The notes: generated from the sequence alone by a model not told the origin. Positions 11,322-23,894 are shown, numbered from the stretch's first letter. The stretch: DNA of 64,000 nt from Tetrapyrgos nigripes (GCA_013368315.1 JAACJM010000043.1:186001-250000); one strand, 5' to 3'. A program made the numbers and translations.

Positions 11322-14134
11322 GCATCAATCATGGACAAATGTCCATATTGGCTGATACATCCCCAAGGAAAACTTTCCATAGGCCAAAAAACAGGCTGGC
11401 CCTATGGGCGGGCCTTTGGGGTGGGCCTTTGGGGTGGGTCTGGTAGGCCTTTCCTTATGGAGCAGTGAGCAGGGCAGGAGTAGATGGCGGGTTTTGTTCC
11501 CACGCATGCTAGACAGTGAGCGGGGCCTTAGGGGCTGGGTGGCGGGTTTTTCTCACGACTCAAAATTTGATGGGGAGGTGCAGGCGATCAGTAGGGCCCC
11601 GAATCTGCAAATAGAATAGGGGTATATGCTTTGGCTGGCTCAGAAAAATGATATAAGTAGATAAGATACTGTATTTCGGGTTGCTGAATCTGAATATACA
11701 ATTAGATTTGCAATATCTGCAGTGGTTATTGAGATATGGCCAAAATACTGTCCAAAATATACCAAAAGAGCAGGATAGGTACTAGCCATTGCATCAAATC
11801 AGCTCTGATCATCATGTGGGCTGGTAAGATACTGCATATGGACCTTCTAGACATGGGAATATAGTTTATTATACTATATAATCAAATCCTGAGGAGCTAT
11901 ACCCAATTTACTGTCAAAAAAGCCCAAAACTTGGGATGACCATAGACACTGCATGCTATAGCATCTGATATGATTATGGATATGTCTACTAGGGTATTTT
12001 TGGTCACTGAGTCAGAATATCTACTCGGATAAGCTCTATATACTCTGGTTCTGTTGATATTGAGTACTTACCCCTAAACATAGGTACCTGTGGCACCTGC
12101 AAATATGCCTCTTATAAATTTGTGTGAGTAGGTGGATAAATGTTTATTGATGGTCTAAATGTGAATATAACTTCATATCCTCCATATCTTCAAGATACAA
12201 GACTCTATTTCTGATTTATTCCCAAAAAATTGCCACAAAAGCAAAAAAAAGTGAAATGGCCATGGACACTGCATGTTCTAGCATCTAATACAATCATGGA
12301 TATGTTCAATGAGGTAGTTTTGGTCCCTGAATCCGAATATCTACTTGGACAAGTTCTATATGTTGTGATTCTGCTGATATTGAATACTTACTACTAAACA
12401 TAGGCACCTGTGGCACCTGCAAATATGTATCTTATAAAATAAGGTGAGTAGATCTAAAAGTGCTTATTGATGCCCTAAACACAAATATGAAGTCATCTCC
12501 TGCATATGACAAACATCCACGACTCTGTTCTCAATTTATTCCCTAGACAGCACAGATAGCCCTAATTTATATCCATATTGAAACATATACCTATCCTTTG
12601 GCTGTCTGAATGGCATTCTGACTCATTCTACCTCATCCTAAACTATATTACTCTGAGTATTCACAGTTTGGTGTTCCTCACTTAAAGACATGCTCAGATA
12701 TAACCTTAAGTGCTACAAGCACCATTTCATGCAACTCAGTTTGACTTAAAGCTACTGGATGTACCAAGAACATCTCCTATATATGCTGGATGGCCTATTG
12801 TCTGTCAAATGATACCAAGAGATGAAAGAACAAGTATGAGTGTCTGTGATAATCTCTGGGATGAGATATGCCTATGTATATGGTCCAAAAAGGTACTATT
12901 TCGCTTTGTGGAGAATAAATTGAGAATAAAGTCTTGGATCTTTACCATATGCAGGATATGACTTCATATTCGTGTTTAGGAAATCAATAAGCACTTTTAG
13001 ACCCACTCACCTTATTTTATAAGATACATATTTGCAGGTGCCACAGGTGCCTATGTTTAGTAGTAAGTATTCAATATCAGCAGAATCACAACATATAGAA
13101 CTTGTCCAAGTAGATATTCGGATTCAGGGACCAAAACTACCTCATTGAACATATCCATGATTGTATTAGATGCTAGAACATGCAGTGTCCATAGCCATTT
13201 CACTTTTTTTTTGCTTTTGTAGCAATTTTTTGGGAATAAATCAGAAATAGAGTCTTGTATCTTGAAGATATGGAGGATATGAAGTTATATTCACATTTAG
13301 ACCATCAATAAACATTTATCCACCTACTCACACAAATTTATAAGAGGCATATTTGCAGGTGCCACAGGTACCTATGTTTAGGGGTAAGTACTCAATATCA
13401 GCAGAACCAGAGTATATAGAGCTTATCCGAGTAGATATTCTGATTCAGTGACCAAAAATACCCTAGTAGACATATCCATAATCATATCAGATGCTATAGC
13501 ATGCAGTGTCTATGGTCATCCCAAGTTTTGGGCTTTTTTGACAGTAAATTGGGTATAGCTCCTCAGGATTTGATTATATAGTATAATAAACATAATAAAC
13601 TATATTCCCATGTCTAGAAGGTCCATATGCAGTATCTTACCAGCCCACATGATGATCAGAGCTGATTTGATGCAATGGCTAGTACCTATCCTGCTCTTTT
13701 GGTATATTTTGGACAGTATTTTGGCCATATCTCAATAACCACTGCAGATATTGCAAATCTAATTGTATATTCAGATTCAGCAACCCGAAATACAGTATCT
13801 TATCTACTTATATCATTTTTCTGAGCCAGCCAAAGCATATACCCCTATTCTATTTGCAGATTCGGGGCCCTACTGATCGCCTGCACCTCCCCATCAAATT
13901 TTGAGTCGTGAGAAAAACCCGCCACCCAGCCCCTAAGGCCCCGCTCACTGTCTAGCATGCGTGGGAACAAAACCCGCCACCTACTCCTGCCCTGCTCACT
14001 GCTCCATAAGGAAAGGCCTACCAGACCCACCCCAAAGGCCCGCCCATAGGGCCAGCCTGTTTTTTGGCCTATGGAAAGTTTTCCTTGGGGATGTATCAGC
14101 CAATATGGACATTTGTCCATATTGATGCATCAAT
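11322..14134. mobile_element. 2.8-kb foldback element with about 1.2-kb inverted arms
   Basis: The left arm (about 11331-12545) and right arm (about 12909-14120) are inverted copies of each other with scattered differences, separated by a spacer of about 360 bases. Each outer end carries the palindrome ATGGACAAATGTCCAT followed by ATTGGCTGATACATCC. Outside lies GCATCAAT on both sides (11322-11329 and 14127-14134). This could be an 8-bp target duplication, but because the right flank is TTGATGCATCAA, itself a palindrome, it may instead be part of the inverted repeat. No transposase is encoded; open frames in the arms mirror each other. It interrupts duplicate unit B. Most likely a non-autonomous DNA element; superfamily unresolved. 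Confidence 0.85.
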
Positions 14135-14153
14135 GTAGCAGATATAAGTGTCG

Positions 14154-14882
14154 CTAGTCGCTATCCAGCTGGATAGGATCAGACATTGTGCCAAGGGGGA
14201 GGTCGACAGAAGGATTGGTAAAGCATTCGGGGTGTGCTTTATTAAAGCCAAGCATGAATAAGTGTTCGTGAAGACAGGGATGGTCAGCTAGTAAGAGAGC
14301 TGTTAGAGGACGAGTATGAGTGAGAAGGTGAGCATGCACATGAAATCTCCTTTCCAAACTCTGCAATTATTGTCCAAAATTCCAGGCATTCATGTTCTAT
14401 GGTCTCATATTCTAATAAGAGTGTCTCGGTGAGTGTGGGTTCTGAGGGCCAGCTTAGAAGAAAACTCACCCGGTCTGTGTGCAACGAGAGCCTTTTTCTT
14501 CACCGTCCCATGCTGCCAAAGCCAACATGAAATCAATCCCCTCATCTTTGCTGACCAAGATCCGGTGGTACTCGTCGTCTGTGTCGTCATGGTCATGGAA
14601 GCAAGAGTGCACGGTGATCCAACCTCAGTCAGAGACGCTGATGGTGAGGTGGAGAAGTGGATCCTCTGTGACAAGGAACTCAAGTACTTCCTCGGTGAGC
14701 TTAGGAGTGACTTGAAGAACGATAGACCATTTGGCTTGCTCACACATGGAGAGGTGGTTTTTGAGGTAAGGCACAGTGTTGACCAGAGGATGCAAGGTAG
14801 AAGTGAATGACTCTCGCAAGCCGGCTTGACGGAACACCTGTGAGAGGGAGGTTGCTGCAACAAGGTCAGCGAGGTAGGACAT
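14154..14882 (-). pseudogene. Small acidic protein of unknown function, duplicate B
   Basis: Starts at Met 14882 (MSYLADLVAATS) and matches duplicate A through EQAKWSIVLQVTPKL and EDPLLHLTISVSD. Then comes an in-frame TGA (14622-14624) where A has a Ser codon, after which the reading continues as GWITVHSCFHDHDD-DDEY and IDFMLALAAWDGEE. A donor (GTGAGT) follows near 14468, and an acceptor near 14365 would join a second exon (from about 14363, with SLERRFHVHAHLLT) that stops at 14154. The stop indicates a dead gene, though a single substitution separates it from an open frame. Function unknown. Confidence 0.5.
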
Positions 14883-15296
14883 GACTGGAGTTGGGCCTAG
14901 GATGGTTGAGATGACATTTTAATACCCTTCATGGTCATTATTTTTTGATAGTATCAGATGGCGTAGTCATCTCGTAGTAGTAGAACAATAAAGATTGTTT
15001 ATTACCATTGTCTTGCTCAAAAAAAATGGCGTCTGCAACGACATAAAACTAGCGGGATTAGCCGATGGCAACAACAACAATCGGACGAGTTGTACTGCCT
15101 CCACTTACCCCAATCAGCATATTGTTTTGGTTTTCTTTTGCAGCTCAAATAACCACGAGTTAATATTAAGTTCTGAAGGACTCAATCTTAGGTTTCCTTT
15201 CCTGGCTTGCAGTAGCACATGCTGGTGTAGTACAGTGTTCAGCGCCTTGCAATATACCACCACCGCTATCATTTTCGTGATTTTGTCTATTGCAGC

Positions 15297-18200
15297 ATGG
15301 CCAGTCGCTATAGGTCGCCAAAGAAACCTCGGGACAAATTCAGCCCAGGATTATAGGCCTAAGGTCATCGGCCCTGGTGCAGGCACAAAACGACGAAGGA
15401 AGGGGGAGGAAGATCTGGTCTACCTTGGTGGAAGTGTGTCTTTGACCCAGAAATCAAATCTTCCCTGTCTTCATGGCCAAATTGGGCTGAATGGTGATCA
15501 TCCTGCTTGACTGGATGAGGAAAATCAACCACTTGCTGCCATCGCGCCAACTGAAGAAGACGAGGTCGTTCCATCGTTGCAGGAGTTTACGCATCCCAAG
15601 CCAGCCTCGCCTCATAAACAATCCCAAAAGCTGAAGAAAGAGCGTCAGTGGAGACATTGGCTGAAGGTCACCATACCGACGCTGGTGGAACCCTATATGG
15701 ATTTGCTTAGAAGGACTAAAAACTTGCGTTATGACCCTGATAGCCGGTTTGAGGAGATCTGTGAGTGTCAGAAGGGTCACTGGCATTCGGTGATCATTAT
15801 TCGCTTCTTCAGTACGTCTGTTATACTTTTCACATTCAATCATCTACTAAAAATGACTATTATTTAGGTATCAAGACTGTCAAGCTGTGGATTTGTGACC
15901 AATGTGCTCCTGCCACGGTCCAGCTCGTAAAGAACGGTTTATTTCCATGTGCACCAGTGTTGCCCACGCTGGCGGTTGATATCCGTATGCTGGACTTCGT
16001 GGCTCATCTCTACCTGCAGATATCCCCCAATGTGATGGCCTGGACTGGAGCACTTATGGAGCAACTTTCAGAGCAAGGTTACTGCCTGCATGGGCAGGAC
16101 CCCTTACGCCGGCATTTTGGGAACTGCTTGCTCTGTTTCCAGAGTCTCCAGGATGCAACTGAGGAAGTGGTCAAAATCAAGTTGGAACATGCTAGAGATC
16201 AGCTGTTAAGTTCTGCACGGCCTCAGGAGCCAGCACCGTCTGCTCAACCTTGCCCCCAACTACCCCATCCGAGACTCCACCAGAACCAAGTGAACAACGA
16301 AATTGTCCTAGTGAATATCTCTGTTCACGATGTCCAAAATGTTTTGGGAGCACATCGCTGGAGGAGCCCACCCCTGGACCTCGATGTTTTGTCACCATAG
16401 ACGCTTGCTTCATCCAGAAACACAACAAGAAGAGTGGACGAGACCCTCCCCGGTTCCACCCAGACACTTTTTCATTCCAGAGACAACAGTGAAAGAGTGG
16501 GAGACGCTTGTTGAGGATACAAGGTCTGGTCGTCCACCCAAGCGTGGAAAGAGAGACGATGAAGACTTACTGCAGGACCATTTCGAGCATGGGATGCATG
16601 TACCCAAGTCCGCCCTCAACGGGTGTCAATCCAGCTTTCACACTGCTCAGGAGAACTTGGCTAAGTCACCAGCTGCAGGCTATGACGCGACCACTTGCAC
16701 CAGAATGTTTTGTATCCACGATGCAGTGCTCTTTATGGTATCCATGGAGTCTGTGGGCGAGAAACAACACTACACCCTAGCCATGATTGCGACTCTTTTC
16801 AAACATTTGCCCAATGACTGGAAGATAGGATTGCTCTATGACATCGCATGCCAGCTAGAATGAAGCTGCCTCAAGTGGGGGTTTTTAAAGCAATTCCACA
16901 AGCAGATTTTTGGGCTGTTTCTGTATTTCATGCCTATGATCATAACTGGGTGTGTCAGCTAATCTACCATCCATGGAAACGGGTCTGGTTCAGTTTCTGT
17001 GACGGCGAATGCTGTGAGCAGTGTTGGAGCTGCCTGAATCACTTGGTAGCGTAAGTCATCATTATTCATTGCATGGAAAAAAATGTTAACAAGTCTACAG
17101 TATTATCTCCAGCTATACATGTTGGACATGCAACTCCACTGCCATAATGATCTGGTTTTCCTTAGCTCAGCGAGCTCTCTAGAGAGGAAGAAGAGGATGG
17201 TATATAATCGGCGTGAGGATGCCACCAAAGACCTGGCCGAATCCAAACAAGACAAAACTTTTCTCAGAGTGCAGTAGAATGAGCAGGTTGAAGCACAAGC
17301 TAGACCTCTTCCTAGTGCATTTACATTCAGTTTACAATATTGACAAGACTGATGAGTATGGGATGCTTTATTTAGGACAACATGCTCATGTGGGTAAAGC
17401 AGTCGTAAAAGAAGCCCTTCGCCTTCATGAAAGCCTGGACATCATTGAATCCAAGATAACCGACCTCGAGCAGGTGATAATCTCACCAAATACCGAACGT
17501 TACAAGACCGTGGCTATGTATGACAAACTAGTCAAAGCTCGTCAAACAAGGGACCAACAACAGATTAAGCTCGCTCAGAAGGAACGGCAACTAGGCGCAG
17601 CAGAACAAAGAGAGCTCAAGAACCTCCGAAACCATCCCTTTTACACGAAAGTCTGAATGCACTTGCTCTCAAGCAACACCTGCATCAGAAGTTGATTGCC
17701 CGGTTAACCCGGCTCGAAAGATGTTATCGACACCAAAGAAGCGGTGAGCATCTCTATGGATCAGCAGAGTACAGTAATGACTATGATAATGGCCACGGAG
17801 GATAGAGAAAGGAAGCCTCTTCAACTTGGACAGGATGCAGGCCTTGGTGGAGATGAAAATGATTTGCCACCACTGTGGATGGCCAACGACGATGTCTGCA
17901 AGGGTATTAGAGCTCTTCTGGAGCTCGACCAGGCAACTGAGGAGGAGGAACGCTTAGTGAGGGAGGAAAAGTCATTGTTTGAGTGGTTTGCGGAAGAATG
18001 GCAGACAGTCTTGCTGGCAATTGAGTCGTGCAAAGGTGAGGGTCTTTTTCTATGTTACAGCTTTTAACTTATTGGCTTTTATGATTCAGAAAATGAAGGT
18101 CTTCTTCATCAACTGCAACAGCGCAAGCAGTTCCTCTTGACAGCCTATGTCCACTGGGAGCGGTCCATTCTGATTGACAAGAACCTTGCCTGGGGCACAA

Positions 18201-18400
18201 AATGGCCTACAGATGGTGAAATTGGAGAAGTACAAAGACAAAACCTTTTCAATTCAACAATTGGTGATAGCGAGGGTGATGATGAATTCGGGACGGAGTA
18301 CATGGAGGGACACAGCAATAGTTTGATGGAGCATCTTGACTCCCAGGACATAATCGAGGGATACAGAGATTTGGAGCGGGGTGAAGTTAACCTGACCTGA
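15297..18400 (+). pseudogene. KDZ-family transposase with CxC1 cysteine cluster (inactivated)
   Basis: KDZ transposases are RNase H-fold DNA transposases expanded in basidiomycetes; CxC1 is an N-terminal zinc-binding cluster. Visible in order: CECQKGHW (near 15760), then after a short intron LWICDQCAPATVQL-NGLFPC and PTLAVDIRMLDF (15890-16000), DPLRRHFGNC, CPKCFGS, the block VTIDACFIQKHNKK with RDPPRFHP (catalytic-Asp region, near 16400), GLLYDIACQLE (near 16840), WAVSVFHAYDHNW-CQLIYHP and DGE-CE-CWS (16920-17020), a coiled-coil segment (17280-17650), and WFAEEWQTVLLAIES (near 18000). A TGA follows YDIACQLE at 16861, the putative N-terminus stops soon after 15299, and the frame changes near 16250, 16380 and 17275. 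Hence a pseudogene. It is flanked on the right by the second palindrome array. Confidence 0.85.
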
Positions 18401-18564
18401 CACTAACAGTAGATTGAGTTGTTTAACGTTGTAATATTAGGAAGTGAATAGTTTAACGTGTCTTGTCTTATGTAGTTATGAAAATCATTTATTGAAAAGT
18501 TTTTCTTATACAAGCTGTTGCACTTGCGTGAACTACAGCTTGTCAATTTTGAAGACAGAGTAGC

Positions 18565-18885
18565 AGAGTGGTAGCTACCACTGTCCTCCAGGGAGAGAGT
18601 GGGAGCTACCGAGGGAAGCATGGTAGCTACCACACCCTTCCAGGGAGAGAGTGGGAGCTACCAAGGGAGGCGTGGTAGCTACCACTATCCTCCAGGGAGA
18701 GAGTGGGAGCTACCGAGGGAGGCGTCGTAGCTACCATCGCCTTCCAGGGAGAGAGTTCTCTGGTAGCTACCACTGTCTTCCAGGGAGAGAGCGGGAGCTA
18801 CCATGCCTTCTCTGGTAGCCACCATCGCCTTCCAGGGAGAGAGTGGGAGCCACCAGAGAAGGCTTGGTAGCTACCAGAGGAAGAA
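18565..18885. repeat. GGTAGCTACC palindrome array, right
   Basis: About six imperfect units of roughly 50 bases, each with TGGTAGCTACCA and GGGAGCTACC linked by TCCAGGGAGAGAGTGGGAGC. It starts about 165 bases after the KDZ transposase stop codon. The shared palindrome links it to the array at 1-245. Confidence 0.85.
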
Positions 18886-18889
18886 GGAG

Positions 18890-19350
18890 GTGGCATACAA
18901 ACGAGATGTATAATTGCTAGGTACATATTCACATAAACTAGTTAATTGGCAAGGCAAGGGAAAGAGCAGGCAGGCGGGCCAAAGAAAGTGATGCGAGGGA
19001 AGGTGAGGCCACAGGTAATAATCTATGTATATATCTAACTATGTATCTAATTCAATTGATGTTGCAAGAGTTCCTGTTAGATTCCTGGGTCTGACAAGCA
19101 ATCTAAAGTGTCTATACTTTTTCCCTAACCCGATTATAAGGCCTGATAAAAATTGGATAGATACCAGCTTTATATATTAAACTATATAATAAACTGACTA
19201 CCAAGAATTTCATTTGCCTAGGTGCCACCTCTATGTTTGAGCAATGATGACTAGAAAGCTATAAGTAATATTGCTAAGTGGTGAGTACAATGTAGAGACA
19301 TATTTTTGTGGTAGCTAGCTACATTAACTACATACATGAGACACAAGTAA
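18890..19350. other. No gene seen
   Basis: AT-rich intergenic sequence without an open frame or repeat that I can support. Confidence 0.5.
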
Positions 19351-19354
19351 GATT

Positions 19355-20301
19355 TTAAAAAGCATAAGAACCAAGCTTATAAAATAACAATCTAAAAAGC
19401 AGAAAAACCGCATTTTTGAGAAAAAAAGACCCCAGACACCCTGTGACAGAGTGACAGGACATTGGGAGCTCCCAGCATACACAATCTAGGGTTTCTGGGA
19501 GCCTAGACACACAATACCAGGAGGCTCCCAGGGAGTGTGGGTAGCTCCCTACAGCCAGGGAGCCTCCCAGGTATTTACCTACCTTAAGGCTGAAATCTGT
19601 ACAGAGAGAGTACAGCCTAAGGAGGTAGCTCCCAGGGGGTGCCTGAGGTGTGCACTTCTGCGTTGTCACTGGTTCTGACTCTTTCTTCTTTTGACCTGAC
19701 TTCTGTCCTTCATTGGCTCCAGCAACCTTGGCATTGTCAATTGATGGGGATGGATCAGACCCTTTGAGCATGCTAGATGCAGATGCAGATGGACCAGAGG
19801 TGGAAGATGTCAAACCAGATGCAGCTTGGCCAGATGCATTAGGTTCAGCAGATCCAGTTGGCCCAGACGTGTCAATGTTTGCACCAGATGCATTTACAGT
19901 CCTGGACACGTCACCGGTGACAGGCACATTCAGTTCTGAGTGGAGTTGTGTTTGTCTTTCTGGGCAGACACATCAGGCAGATTGGCGGTGGGAGCAGATT
20001 GGGGTCTGTCTTATTTGTTGTTGTCTTCTTCTTCATTGTCGCTGACATTGATATTATGTTTGACTTTGATCTTCTCAACTTCTTTTACCTCATCTGCTTT
20101 CAGGTTGCATGGAAAGTTGGATTTGTATTCACCAAAAAACTTGCTCCAGAACTTGGCTCGGTTTCCGAAGTTGTCCCAATAGGTTGGGAAGAAGCTCTTG
20201 AGCAGCTCTAGAGGTGGACCAAGGAAATAACCCTTATTACCGTGTTTTTTGTCTGCATTTTGCTTCTTTCTGGGAGTCTTAGCCTTCTTAGCGCATGCCA
20301 T
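19355..20301 (-). pseudogene. Lineage-type protein of unknown function, broken
   Basis: The N-terminal frame (Met 20301, MACAKKAKTPRKK) has a basic start and the block FLGPPLELLKSFFPTYWDNF with FWSKFFGEYKSNFP, then an acidic tail (SDNEEEDNNK) ending at 20011. A second frame (19927-19355) continues with a low-complexity Ser/Ala/Gly/Pro region and KSGQKKKESEP. The two do not join in frame. This N-terminal pattern (GP-L-LL-xn-W-F-xn-FP) resembles a family common in agaricomycete genomes; I give no function. The 3' part overlaps GGGAGCTCCC-type repeats at 19458-19640, which suggests that the right edge of the KDZ unit reaches here. Confidence 0.45.
19458..19640. repeat. GGGAGCTCCC-type repeats
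   Basis: Several GGGAGCTCCCAG, GGAGGCTCCCAGG and GGTAGCTCCC motifs, variants of the palindromes in the two main arrays, at 25-40 base spacing. Confidence 0.6.
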
Positions 20302-20309
20302 GATCACTT

Positions 20310-22585
20310 GAGTCTGGGTCTGCTGTCAGAGATATAGAGGAGAATTGGGGGTAAAATATGTTTGTAGCACTGTATGAACTTACTCGGCAATGAAAAAGAC
20401 TTAAGAATAGAGAAGGAAACAGCACCTGATTTCAATGTGATCTTTTTGAAAGTTGAGGTAATAAAGTAGGTGAGTGGCTCAGATGCCCCTGTTTGGAAGC
20501 CAATCATGTGACCTTGATTATTTGTCTTCAACTTCTCTCATTCAAAAAGTTTGTCAAAACCACAGTTTTTTCTTATTTTGCACATCTATTATTTTATCTA
20601 TCAACAGTGCTAGGTAAGTCCTATACTATTCCTTCACCATGAGTCTCCCCAAAATGGCTTGCAGCTCCACTCTGTTATCAGTCCTGGGCACTTTGCTGTG
20701 AGCACAGGTCATGATGGGGAGAGTTTTCTTTTACTACTGCTTTTCATTAATGATCCAAAGAGTTTAACTACTGACATGTCATTGATACGCCGTACAAATT
20801 CACAGTAAATAACCCAAAACTAGCACTAATACATGTCTAAGTTACTCTTAAATGGATAATAAGGACTAGAGTGAGTCCCGAACTGCTAGTCAAAGTACTA
20901 GGAATTAGGTGTATAACCTAAGGGATGTTAATGGGCAATACTTGTTCAAAGTATTATAACAGATACATACTAGGGGATACAGCTATAGTAGCAGACCCAC
21001 CTAACTACAAAGTCTACAAAGACTTAACAAACCTGCTATAGCAGCCTAATACCACTAGTACAACTCAAGGCATAGAGAAGGAGGAGAAATGCCCCTATTC
21101 ATGGGTACACATTGGCATTACAAACCCAGATCAAAGGCTTAGACCGCTAGATCCGAAAGGACACGTCACCATTGGATTCTAACCCAGATATATACAAACT
21201 TGCAGTGTACATCTACAGATGATTAGAATGGCAAACTGGCACAATAGTTATATCAATAGAAAGCTAGAATCCATAGCTTTCAGATGGTACAAAGGGGATG
21301 AACTAGTGGCAACAATACTAAGTGTCTAAAGTGCTGCGAAGTTCACTAACATGATAAGGTCCAAAGTAGAGGGATTACTGATTTGGGCATAAGTATTACC
21401 AAAAGTAGTACTTACTGGAGATCACTATGGATTGGTGTCTTAAAGATAAGGGCGGTACTATCCTTTGCTATACTACACTAGTTCATAAGGCTTGAGCATT
21501 ACTATTGAAGAGCTGGACTTGGATTAGTGGTGTACAAATTTAACTAGCGGTATAAAGGAATAAGTATACATTCAAAGCTATAGAGAACAAGAGGCAGAAG
21601 CTAGATACGAGAGCACCCTAAACCCACAGGATTAGTGGTATTCCGAAGTGTAGTCATAAGTGGAGCTATCTGAGTCAGGTAGGCTATGGCCACCAGTACC
21701 AGAGAGTACCCTACTAGTGAAGAGAGTGGAGCAGGGGACAGAGAAATACCTACTACAAAAATTAGATAATATTCAAGTTTCCTGTATACCCTAATTAGAA
21801 GGTACCTACTAGATCCAGTAGTTACTATGCTCATGAACTAGCAATTAGAGTAGATTTTCTGTTTTCTTGGATATATTTTAGCAGACATTGAAAAGAAATG
21901 TAAAACTGTATAGTTGTAGCTACGAGTAGTATAAAAGGACCAGTTATTACTAGTAGCTACCTAAGCAATGGACTGTAGAGTATCAGGATTCTTCCTATTT
22001 AGCAGTAGAGACTGTGAAATACGGACAAGAGCTTCTAAAACAAACTTATCATACTCACATGGAGTCTAAACATACAGTGTTGGTTAAATCAGTGTTGAAT
22101 ATATTTCTTGGTTGTTTTGTGTTTATGACTTGTGTCCTTGAGACTTGGAAACTGTGTCTAAGGCAGTGGTGCCTTCAAATAGAATTGAACTGGTTGAATT
22201 GATATTGTGTGTGTGCCTTTGTGCAAACCTTTACAAGAATCCCCCAAAAGATCTCTAAACTGTGGACTAAATTGAAGAGTATTCTACTTACTAGATACAC
22301 TCGCAAAACAAACTATATAGGTTTTTCTGGTTGTGTTCTGTGTGCTAAGAGCCTATTATCAGTTAGCTGGTAATATGAGGTGAATCTACTGAACACCGAC
22401 TGGCAACTGGTGAAGTCAACCCTCAAAGGAGAAGGTGGCAGTTGACGGCAAATTCTTACTCTCATATCATGGTCATGGCCAGACAAAAGTATCTCAGCAT
22501 TGATCTTCTACATGTGCTGTGACATCTCTACGTTGCATCTTTACCTTTACCCTCAAATCTTTAGCTGCCGGCTTTATATCTTTCC
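20310..22585. other. Degenerate AT-rich DNA, no intact gene
   Basis: Rich in short CTAGTA and ACTAGT words, with stops in all frames. Stretches at 21030-21330 read as decayed coding sequence on the plus strand (for example NPDQRLRPLDPKG and ESIAFRWYKGDELV between stops), perhaps an old retroelement, but I cannot assign it. Confidence 0.4.
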
Positions 22586-22589
22586 CTGG

Positions 22590-23041
22590 TGTCATGAACT
22601 GCTACAGTTCTTTGTCCTCCTTCTTCTTCTACTTCATTATTGAACTCATTTTCTGATCATTCGTCTATTGCATTTCCTTGATAAACCTCTTAAACCTTAT
22701 ATTACTGACTTTGAACCTTATAAAACCTGTCAAACTCTATAATAACTGTCAATCAATCTTCTATTCCATCAATCCTATCTTTACCCTACATTTCTCCACT
22801 TTCTCCTATGTTTCTCCTATCACTTATTCATTGTTCTTCTATATAAACCAGTAGACATTCTAGCTAGTCCTTTAGTTCTTTCACTTTGTCTCCACTCTGT
22901 ACTAGTACTATGCAGTCTAGAGCATAGTCAGCCTACTCGTTTCTCTTTCTTTTCCTCTATCTCTCAATCAGTCACTTTGTATTTGTCCTTAAATTGTGTG
23001 ACTTGGGTGGTTTGCCATTGAGTGTATCAGCAACCTTGACA
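22590..23041 (+). repeat. 5' LTR of the Gypsy remnant
   Basis: 452 bases with TG...CA ends, CT-rich body and ending GTATCAGCAACCTTGACA. It is close in sequence to the solo LTR at 46372-46837 and related to the LTRs of the chromovirus at 51-59 kb. Confidence 0.85.
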
Positions 23042-23399
23042 CTTGAAGGAACTCCCATACACCCACCTCACTATTTGAGTCTTTTCCTCCTCTATCTCGT
23101 TTATCTCTGTTCTCAACTCCTTTTATCTTCTACCACCATTTCATCTATATTGCAAGCGTCATTCTCCCATTTCAATTGCTAAGCAGACACTACTTTGAGT
23201 AGACTGCAGAACCACTGTGTACTTTGAGTAACAGTGTAGCAACAATCGTCCCCCCTTTTGTATATTCCTTTCACTCTGTCTTCTCCATTCTCTTGGATTC
23301 ACTTTGAACTGCCTGAGAGCCTGCCTGACTATGAACAACCTCCTCTCCCCCTTCCACTCTATCTACCACACACCAAGTACTGGTGCAGCCACGCAGTAG

Positions 23400-23894
23400 T
23401 GTTATGATGTGAACAAGTTTCATGGCTACACAGAGGCCTGGGGCAGTGCACAGGCAGTACTTGCATAGGACTATATAATTATTTATTCATCTCCATAGCA
23501 GTGTGCAGGATTGCACAGTTCTGCGCAGCAATGCACAGTGTAGCACAAGTATATACAGTAGATAGGTATATAAGACTTAGATACACACTCATGTACCTTA
23601 GCTCAATATTTTGCACAACAAGACCTTTCTACTATGGAGTATTAGTCTCAGACAGACTCATTGGTGTCATGATTATCAACAATCCCCACCAACAACTTTA
23701 TTCAGCCACTCGTACCAACTTTACTACAGGTATATCACCACTTTATTCACACACACTACATACTACAACAACAACTCACCACAACACTCACCACAACACT
23801 TGCTGTGCTTCTGCCCACTAGCAGCCCCTTGAGGAAGGTCTTGTGTCATCCAAAACACCAGTCATTGGCATCAGGTTTTGGTCGATTCATAACA
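23400..23894 (+). mobile_element. Solo LTR 1, TSD AGTAG
   Basis: TGTTATGATGTGAAC at the left and GATTCATAACA at the right, flanked by AGTAG on both sides (23395-23399 and 23895-23899). Length 495 bases, with an internal TATATAATTATTT motif. It interrupts the leader of the Gypsy remnant. The family is not assigned; the ends differ from those of the Gypsy LTR. Confidence 0.85.

Noticed and set aside
11404..11619. A Gly/Trp-rich frame in the foldback arm, mirrored at 13845-14120
   Set aside because: It exists in both arms only because they are inverted copies; there is no intron, homology or codon pattern to support a gene.
14433..14810. A 125-codon plus-strand frame opposite small gene B
   Set aside because: Comparison with duplicate A shows third-position differences only in the minus-strand frame, so this is a shadow.
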